In this document: in pieces, positions 58,943 to 64,000 of the stretch
Layout of the letters: each line of letters opens with the position of its first letter
Position numbering within the stretch: position 1 is the stretch's first letter
Source: JASLEW01 sp963732005
Lineage (GTDB): Bacteria; Acidobacteriota; Thermoanaerobaculia; Multivoradales; UBA5704
Assembly (NCBI GenBank): GCA_963732005.1
Contig: CAVSXT010000005.1
Location: forward strand, 1,302,001-1,366,000
DNA length: 64,000 nt
Direction: 5' to 3'
Translations under genes and position numbers: made by a program
Notes under the pieces: generated by a model
Told to the model about the DNA's origin: nothing
Databases searched by the model: none
Seen by the model: only the letters and a program-made list of their open reading frames with translations

Positions 58943-59167
58943 CGCCGGAGCTGGCGCTTCGCGCGCCGCTTGCTGGCGGCCACCAAGGAAGCGGCGAGAG
59001 GTAGAGAAACGAGAGCCAGGCCGCACTCCTGACTCTGCCGGCAAGGCCCGCGCGCGCAACCTTTCCCGGCGCGGACCGTAGTAATGCGGGCGAGACTTCG
59101 TAGCAGGCGGCGACCGCGGGTTGGCCGGCGGGCGCGCCCACACTCCCATCGACCCGAGGAGAGATCC

Positions 59168-60967
59168 GTGAAGAGACCCGTTCCCATTGCCGCGCTGGCG
59201 GCGGTCCTGATCAGCGCCGCGGCGGCGTCGCCCGGCACTGCCGGCCCGGCGGCGCCTGCTTCGGCGGCGGCGCCGCGGGCCTGGGTGGCGCGCTCGGACG
59301 CATATTCCCAGAAGCTGTTGCAGGTCATCGCCCAGTTCTCCCCCGAGGATGCCAGCTTCGTGGGCGTCGAGGGCTTCGACGAGCAGGTGGTCGATCTCAA
59401 GCCCGGCTTCGAAGCGCGCGCCGACACCGCGCTGCGCGGCGTGCTCGCCACCTACCAGCAGGACCTGGCCGCAGAGACCGATCCCAAGGTGCGCCAGGAC
59501 CTGCAGATCCTGATTCATGCCACCCAGCTGGAGATCGCCAAGCGAGACGTGGACCGCCGCCTCTTCCTGCCCTACTTCGCCCTCGACCAGACGGTCTTCC
59601 AGGGCTTGCGCTCGCTGCTCGATGAGCAGGCTTCGCCAAAGCGGCGGCAGGCGGCGCTGGTGCGCCTGCGCAAGTACGCCGGCAGCGAGCCCGGCACGCG
59701 GCCGATCGCGGAGCTGGCGATCGCCGCGATGCGCGAGCGCCTCGGCGACGCGAAGCTGCTCGGGCCGGCGAAGGACGAGGTCGAGCGGGACCTGCAGAAC
59801 GGCGCCACCTACCGCGCCGGCGTCGGCAAGCTGTTCCAGAAGTTCACGATGCAGGGATACGAGCCGGCCTACCAGAAAATGGTCGAGCAGCTCGTCGCCT
59901 ACGACGACTTCGTGCGCCGGGAGATGCTGCCGCGCGCCCGCACCGATTTCCGCCTGCCCGCCGAAGCGTACGCGCTGCGCCTGCAGCAGTCGGGCATCGA
60001 CATGCCGATCGACGAGCTGGTGAGCCGCGCCCAGGTGAGCTTCCGCGAGACGCAGAACGAGATGCAGGCGCTGGCGCCGCTGATCGCCAAGGAGCGCGGC
60101 CTTGCCGTCACCGACTACCGCGACGTCATCCGTGAGCTGAAGAAGAACCAGCTCGTCGGCGACGCGATCAAGGCGCACTACGAGCAGCGCATCGGGCAGA
60201 TCGAGGAGATCATCCGGCGCGAGAAGATCGTCACCCTGCCCAACCGCCCGATGCGCCTGCGCATGGCCAGCGAGGCCGAGAGCGCCGCCGTGCCGGCGCC
60301 CAACATGCACCCGCCACGCCTGATCGGCAACACCGGCGAGATGGGCGAGTTCGTGCTGCCGCTGCGCATCCCGGGCAAGGGCGGCAAGACGCTGGAGTTC
60401 GACGACTTCACCCACGCCGGCGAATCGTGGACGCTGACCGCGCACGAGGGGCGCCCCGGCCATGAGCTGCAGTTCTCCCACCTGGTCGAGGGCGGGATCT
60501 CGATCGCGCGCGGCATCTTCGCCTTCAACAGCGTCAACGTCGAAGGCTGGGCGCTCTACGCCGAGGCGGAGATGCGGCCCTACGAGCCGCTCGACGGCCA
60601 GCTGTTCGCGCTGCAGAACCGCTTGATGCGCGCCGCGCGGGCCATCCTGGACCCCGGCCTGCAGCGCGGCACCATCAGCCGGGAGGAGGCCTTCCGCGTG
60701 CTGGAGCAGGACGTGGCGGTCTCGCACGCCCTGGCCACGGAAGAGGTGGAGCGCTACACCTTCGAGGCGCCCGGCCAGGCGCCGTCGTACTTCTGCGGCT
60801 ACCAGCGGCTGATGGAGATGCGCACCGAAACGGAGCGCGCGCTGGGCGCCAGGTTCGACCGCCAGCGGTATCACGACTTCGTGCTCAGCCAGGGCCTGGT
60901 TCCGCCCGCGCTGCTGCGTCAAGCGGTGATCGAAGAGTTCGTGCCGACCGAGAGGAGAAACCCGTGA
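59168..60967 (+). CDS. DUF885-family secreted peptidase-like protein
   Basis: Protein of 599 aa with a GTG start, GAGGAGAG upstream, and a signal peptide (PVPIAALAAVLISAAAASPGTAG). It matches DUF885: FSPEDASFVGVEGFDEQVVDL early, and the likely zinc site TAHEGRPGHELQFSHLVEGG, with SVNVEGWALYAEAEM downstream giving a further Glu. The fold relates to zinc metallopeptidases; substrates are not established. The stop overlaps the GTG of the S10 peptidase gene (GTGA), so both are made together. Confidence 0.88.
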   Translation: MKRPVPIAALAAVLISAAAASPGTAGPAAPASAAAPRAWVARSDAYSQKLLQVIAQFSPEDASFVGVEGFDEQVVDLKPGFEARADTALRGVLATYQQDLAAETDPKVRQDLQILIHATQLEIAKRDVDRRLFLPYFALDQTVFQGLRSLLDEQASPKRRQAALVRLRKYAGSEPGTRPIAELAIAAMRERLGDAKLLGPAKDEVERDLQNGATYRAGVGKLFQKFTMQGYEPAYQKMVEQLVAYDDFVRREMLPRARTDFRLPAEAYALRLQQSGIDMPIDELVSRAQVSFRETQNEMQALAPLIAKERGLAVTDYRDVIRELKKNQLVGDAIKAHYEQRIGQIEEIIRREKIVTLPNRPMRLRMASEAESAAVPAPNMHPPRLIGNTGEMGEFVLPLRIPGKGGKTLEFDDFTHAGESWTLTAHEGRPGHELQFSHLVEGGISIARGIFAFNSVNVEGWALYAEAEMRPYEPLDGQLFALQNRLMRAARAILDPGLQRGTISREEAFRVLEQDVAVSHALATEEVERYTFEAPGQAPSYFCGYQRLMEMRTETERALGARFDRQRYHDFVLSQGLVPPALLRQAVIEEFVPTERRNP

Positions 60968-62508
60968 ACAAGACGCTCGCCTACCTGCTGACCACCGCCG
61001 TTCTGCTCGGTGCCGCCGCCGGCACCGCCGCCGCCGACGACAAGGCCGCCGCCGAGGAGGGTAAGAAAGCGGCGCCCGAGGCGCCCAAGTCCGAGCAATC
61101 GGCGACCCAGCACAGCCTGGCGATCGGCGGCAGGTCGATCGCCTACACCGCCACCGCCGGCACGCTGGTGGTCCGCGACGACAAGGACGAGCCCTACGCC
61201 GCGATCGGCTACGTCGCCTACACCCAGCGCGACACCGCCGCCGCCAAGCGCCCGATCACCTTCGCCTACAACGGCGGGCCGGGCGGCGCCTCGGTGCTGC
61301 TGCACATGGGGGCGCTGGGGCCGCGGCGCGTCGTCACCGTCGACGGCGGCCCGACGCCGCCGCCCTACCGCGTGGTCGACAACGCTTACAGCCTGCTCGA
61401 CAAGAGCGACCTGGTGATGATCGATCCGGTGGGCACCGGCTTGAGCCACGCCGTCGGCACGGCCAAGGACAAGGACTTCTGGACCGTCGATACGGACATC
61501 GAATCGGTCTCCCGTTTCATCGCGCAGTACGTCAGCGCCAACGGCCGCTGGAGCTCCGCCAAGTACCTGCTCGGCGAGAGCTATGGCTCCACCCGCTCGG
61601 CGGGGATCGTGGATTACCTGCAGACCCATGACGGCATGGCCTTCAACGGCGTCGTCCTGGTCTCGGTGGCGCTCGACTTCGACACCCTCATCCCCTGGCC
61701 GGCCAACGACCGGCCCTATGTCTACGAGCTGCCCACCTTTGCCGCGGTCGCGGCCTACCATCACGCGCTGCCGCACCAGCCCGCCCAGCTCGCGCCGTTC
61801 CTCGACGAGGTGCGCAAGTTCGCGCTCGGCGAGTACGCCACGGCGCTGGTCAAGGGCGATGCGCTGAGCGACGCGGAGCGCGACGCGGTCGCCGCCAAGC
61901 TGCACGAGTACACCGGGCTGTCGGTGGAGTTCATCAAGCAGGCCCGGCTGCGGGTGCGCAACTCGCAGTTCACCCAGGAGCTGTTCCGCGATCGGCACCT
62001 CATCACCGGCCAGCTCGACGGCCGCTTCACCGGTTCGCCCTTCGACCTGCTCGCCGAGGACGCCGAGCACGACCCGGCCCTGGAATACACCTCGCTACCG
62101 TTCGCCGCCGCCTTCCTCGACTACTACCACGGCGAGCTGAAGTTTGGCCAGGGCAAGACCTACCGCATGCTCAACCTCGACGCCAACGGCGCCTGGGACT
62201 TCAAGCACAAGGCCCCGGGCGGGCTGCAACTGCTGGCCGTCAACACCGGCCCCGACCTGGCGCACGCCCTGCTGTTCAACCCGCATCTGCGGGTGCTGGT
62301 GGTCAACGGGCTCTACGATCTGACGACCGCGTTTCTCGGCACCGAGCAGCAGATCGATCATCTCGGTCTCGACCCGTTGGCGCGCTCTCGCATCCAGATC
62401 AAGCTCTACGACGCGGGCCACATGATGTACCTGCACGAGCCGTCGCTGCAGCAGCTCAAGGCCGACGTCGGGGCCTTCGTGGATGCCACCAGCGCCGCGC
62501 AGCCGTGA
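60964..62508 (+). CDS. S10-family serine carboxypeptidase
   Basis: Protein of 514 aa with a signal peptide (KTLAYLLTTAVLLGAAAGTAAA) and a Lys/Ala-rich segment after it. The catalytic Ser is in LLGESYGSTRSAG, the Asp in VNGLYDLTTAFLGTEQQIDHL and the His in YDAGHMMYLHEPS. The oxyanion region is YNGGPGGASVLLHMGALGP. It should trim C-terminal residues from peptides outside the inner membrane. Being coupled to a DUF885 protein suggests a joint role in peptide scavenging. Confidence 0.93.
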   Translation: MNKTLAYLLTTAVLLGAAAGTAAADDKAAAEEGKKAAPEAPKSEQSATQHSLAIGGRSIAYTATAGTLVVRDDKDEPYAAIGYVAYTQRDTAAAKRPITFAYNGGPGGASVLLHMGALGPRRVVTVDGGPTPPPYRVVDNAYSLLDKSDLVMIDPVGTGLSHAVGTAKDKDFWTVDTDIESVSRFIAQYVSANGRWSSAKYLLGESYGSTRSAGIVDYLQTHDGMAFNGVVLVSVALDFDTLIPWPANDRPYVYELPTFAAVAAYHHALPHQPAQLAPFLDEVRKFALGEYATALVKGDALSDAERDAVAAKLHEYTGLSVEFIKQARLRVRNSQFTQELFRDRHLITGQLDGRFTGSPFDLLAEDAEHDPALEYTSLPFAAAFLDYYHGELKFGQGKTYRMLNLDANGAWDFKHKAPGGLQLLAVNTGPDLAHALLFNPHLRVLVVNGLYDLTTAFLGTEQQIDHLGLDPLARSRIQIKLYDAGHMMYLHEPSLQQLKADVGAFVDATSAAQP

Positions 62509-62595
62509 CGTGACCGCGGCGCCGCCCGCGCCTCCGTTCGGCCGGCGAGCGGGGGTGCGGGAAGCCGCGGGCAGCCCGGGACTTGCCCTGGCCGA

Positions 62596-63987
62596 TTAGC
62601 GGCGGATCTCGAAGGTGACGGTCAGCGAGTAGAGCACCCTGACCGGCTTGCCATCCAGGGTGGCCGGCTTGAAGCGCCAGTCGCAGATGGCGTCGAGGGC
62701 GGCGGCGTCGAGGCCGGGCGAGGGGCTTGGCCGCTGCAGCACCACGTCGCGCAGCACGCCTTTCTCGTCGAGCACGGAGCTCACCACCAGCCCGCCCTGG
62801 ATCGCGAGGTGCCGGGCGTACTCGGGGAAGTCGGGCTGCCGCCGGAGGATGGGCTCCGGCTTCGTCGGCTTGGCGCCGCCAGCCTGGCGCGGATCGTCGG
62901 TCAGCCCCTGCCCGCACTCGGTTTGCGGCGCGCGCCAGGGGTGGCGCATCAGCAGCGCGCCCGGCGCGCCGAAGGCGCCGAGATCGGCGCCGTAGAGCCG
63001 CGGCTCCAGGGTCTGCGCCGCCTGGAAGCGGCAGATCGCCTGGTCCTCGCGGCCCATGCCGGCGGCGGCCAGCGCCCTGAGCGCCAGCGCGACTCCCAGC
63101 ATGGCACGCCGCGGCTCGGTGTCCCGGAGCGCGTCTTGCCACAGGCTGTCCAGGCGCTTCTCGGCGTCGCGGTAGCGGGCTGATTGCAGCATCCCGAGCG
63201 GCTGGGCCAGCGGGCTGCTGCCGAAGTCCACGACCGTGTCGAGCGGTTTCGCGGCTGGGAGGTCGAGGTCATAGAAGGAGGCGACCGGCTCGGCGCCGGC
63301 CTGCGCGGGAGCGAAATGCCAGTCGCGCATGGCTTCGAGAACGGCATAGGTCAGTGCCGAGAAGGTGCTGTCGGCGGCCGCCGGGTGGCGCACTCGGCCC
63401 TGCTGGTCGACGACCACCTGCGCGTGGATGCCCCGCGGAAAGCTGCGCCAGGAGCCCGGCAGGGTCACCGCGGCCCCGGAGAGCTTGCGCGCCGGCGTGA
63501 ACGGCTCGCCACCGTCGCCCGGCCGCCTCACCACCAGCCCCGGCGGCGGCTCGTCGATCCGGCGGTGCGGACTCTTGGCCAGCAGCTCCCCGGCGGTGCC
63601 GTAGCCGGCGGGGTCGCGCCGCCATCCCATCGCTTTCGCCACCTGCCAGTGCCAGAGAGCGTCCTCGTCGCGCCCCTGCCCGGCCTCGGCCACCGCGAGC
63701 TGCGCCACCAGCGTGGCGAAGGCGGTCTCCCGCGTCTTGATCTCGTCGGCAATGGCGGTGCGGGCCATGGCCTCCGCGGCCGCCCAGTCGCCACGGCGCA
63801 GGAGCGTCTCGATCGCGTCCGAGCGGTCGCAGACCTCGAGCTTCCGGATCGCGCCGGCGCCGGCGGCGGCGGGTTTCGCGACGGCCGGCAGCTGCCGCGC
63901 CTGCAACCGCGCTGCCGCACCGAGAGCACCGAGAGCACCGAGGCAGAGCAGGAAAGACGCGCACCGGCCGGCGAAGGTGCCGGTCAC
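62596..63987 (-). CDS. Protein with two TonB-C-like domains
   Basis: Protein of 463 aa with a GTG start near the window edge and a signal peptide (FAGRCASFLLCLGALGALGAAA). A helical region (about 45-150) resembles tetratricopeptide repeats (DAIETLLRRGDWAAAEAMARTAIA, LVAQLAVAEAGQGRDEDALWHW). Two TonB-C-like units follow: one near 180-240 (SWRSFPRGIHAQVVVDQQGRVRHPAAADSTFSALTYAVLEAMRDWHFAPA) and one at the C-terminus (YARHLAIQGGLVVSSVLDEKGVLRDVVLQRPSPSPGLDAAALDAICDWRFKPATLDGKPV). There is no long Pro-rich arm, so it is not a classical TonB energiser. It converges with the S10 gene. Confidence 0.8.
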   Translation of the reverse strand: MTGTFAGRCASFLLCLGALGALGAAARLQARQLPAVAKPAAAGAGAIRKLEVCDRSDAIETLLRRGDWAAAEAMARTAIADEIKTRETAFATLVAQLAVAEAGQGRDEDALWHWQVAKAMGWRRDPAGYGTAGELLAKSPHRRIDEPPPGLVVRRPGDGGEPFTPARKLSGAAVTLPGSWRSFPRGIHAQVVVDQQGRVRHPAAADSTFSALTYAVLEAMRDWHFAPAQAGAEPVASFYDLDLPAAKPLDTVVDFGSSPLAQPLGMLQSARYRDAEKRLDSLWQDALRDTEPRRAMLGVALALRALAAAGMGREDQAICRFQAAQTLEPRLYGADLGAFGAPGALLMRHPWRAPQTECGQGLTDDPRQAGGAKPTKPEPILRRQPDFPEYARHLAIQGGLVVSSVLDEKGVLRDVVLQRPSPSPGLDAAALDAICDWRFKPATLDGKPVRVLYSLTVTFEIRR

Positions 63988-64000
63988 GAGAGCCGGTCTC

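Overview
The window is a GC-rich (about 70 %) bacterial chromosome segment. The gene content points to Acidobacteriota, possibly the Thermoanaerobaculia/Holophagae side. Supporting signs are a decayed C-terminus of an ADOP-type permease, a large sortilin/BNR-repeat secreted protein, a DUF885 plus S10 peptidase pair, a NuoE-NuoF fusion, and many GTG/TTG starts coupled by 4-base GTGA/ATGA overlaps. The taxonomic call is an inference from gene families; no rRNA gene is present.

1-29 kb is mostly core genome. It opens with a membrane pseudokinase running off the left edge, then a sulfatase-like lipoprotein and an ECF-like sigma factor. Next come an HDAC-family amidohydrolase, a secreted three-repeat protein, fmt-rsmB and an HU gene. 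A minus-strand glycosyltransferase is followed by moaC-namZ-hypothetical, a serine biosynthesis pair (class V aminotransferase plus SerA) and ddl. A small lipoprotein and a VapBC-type toxin-antitoxin pair follow. The yihY-tamA-tamB operon lies on the minus strand. Last is an NAD-linked formate dehydrogenase type diaphorase (NuoE-NuoF fusion) with an alpha subunit that stops right after its iron-sulfur domains.

30-41.3 kb is an accessory island. It starts at the 3' part of a tRNA-Phe gene (no 5' half), followed by an IS1634-like insertion sequence. The main cargo is one operon: a DGQHR-domain (DndB-like) gene, then a type II CBASS anti-phage system (patatin phospholipase, DncV-like CD-NTase, E1/E2 Cap2, JAMM Cap3). 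The right part is debris: an IS21 end with an istA fragment, an integrase fragment, two VOC proteins, an orphan HicB and other scraps.

41.3-49.3 kb holds an FAD-linked oxidoreductase, an ECF sigma factor with a membrane anti-sigma/YCII fusion, a secreted protein, a 1055-aa BNR-repeat protein, a YciI-like protein and the ADOP remnant.

49.4-59 kb is the most unusual region: an outer-membrane protein, a WD40-caspase (C14) protein, an OmpA-family protein, a second pseudokinase with a DUF4384-like tail, a 990-aa membrane protein with a degenerate NTPase and helical repeats, and a CHAT protease. The last two share a short Gly-rich motif ending in GG(V/F)HIG. The operon heads at 49.5 and 54.8 kb share a 33-bp promoter-like element (28/33 identical). 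I propose this as a co-regulated, envelope-linked protease-signalling module that I do not recognise as a described system.

59-64 kb holds a DUF885 peptidase, an S10 serine carboxypeptidase and a protein with two TonB-C-like domains.
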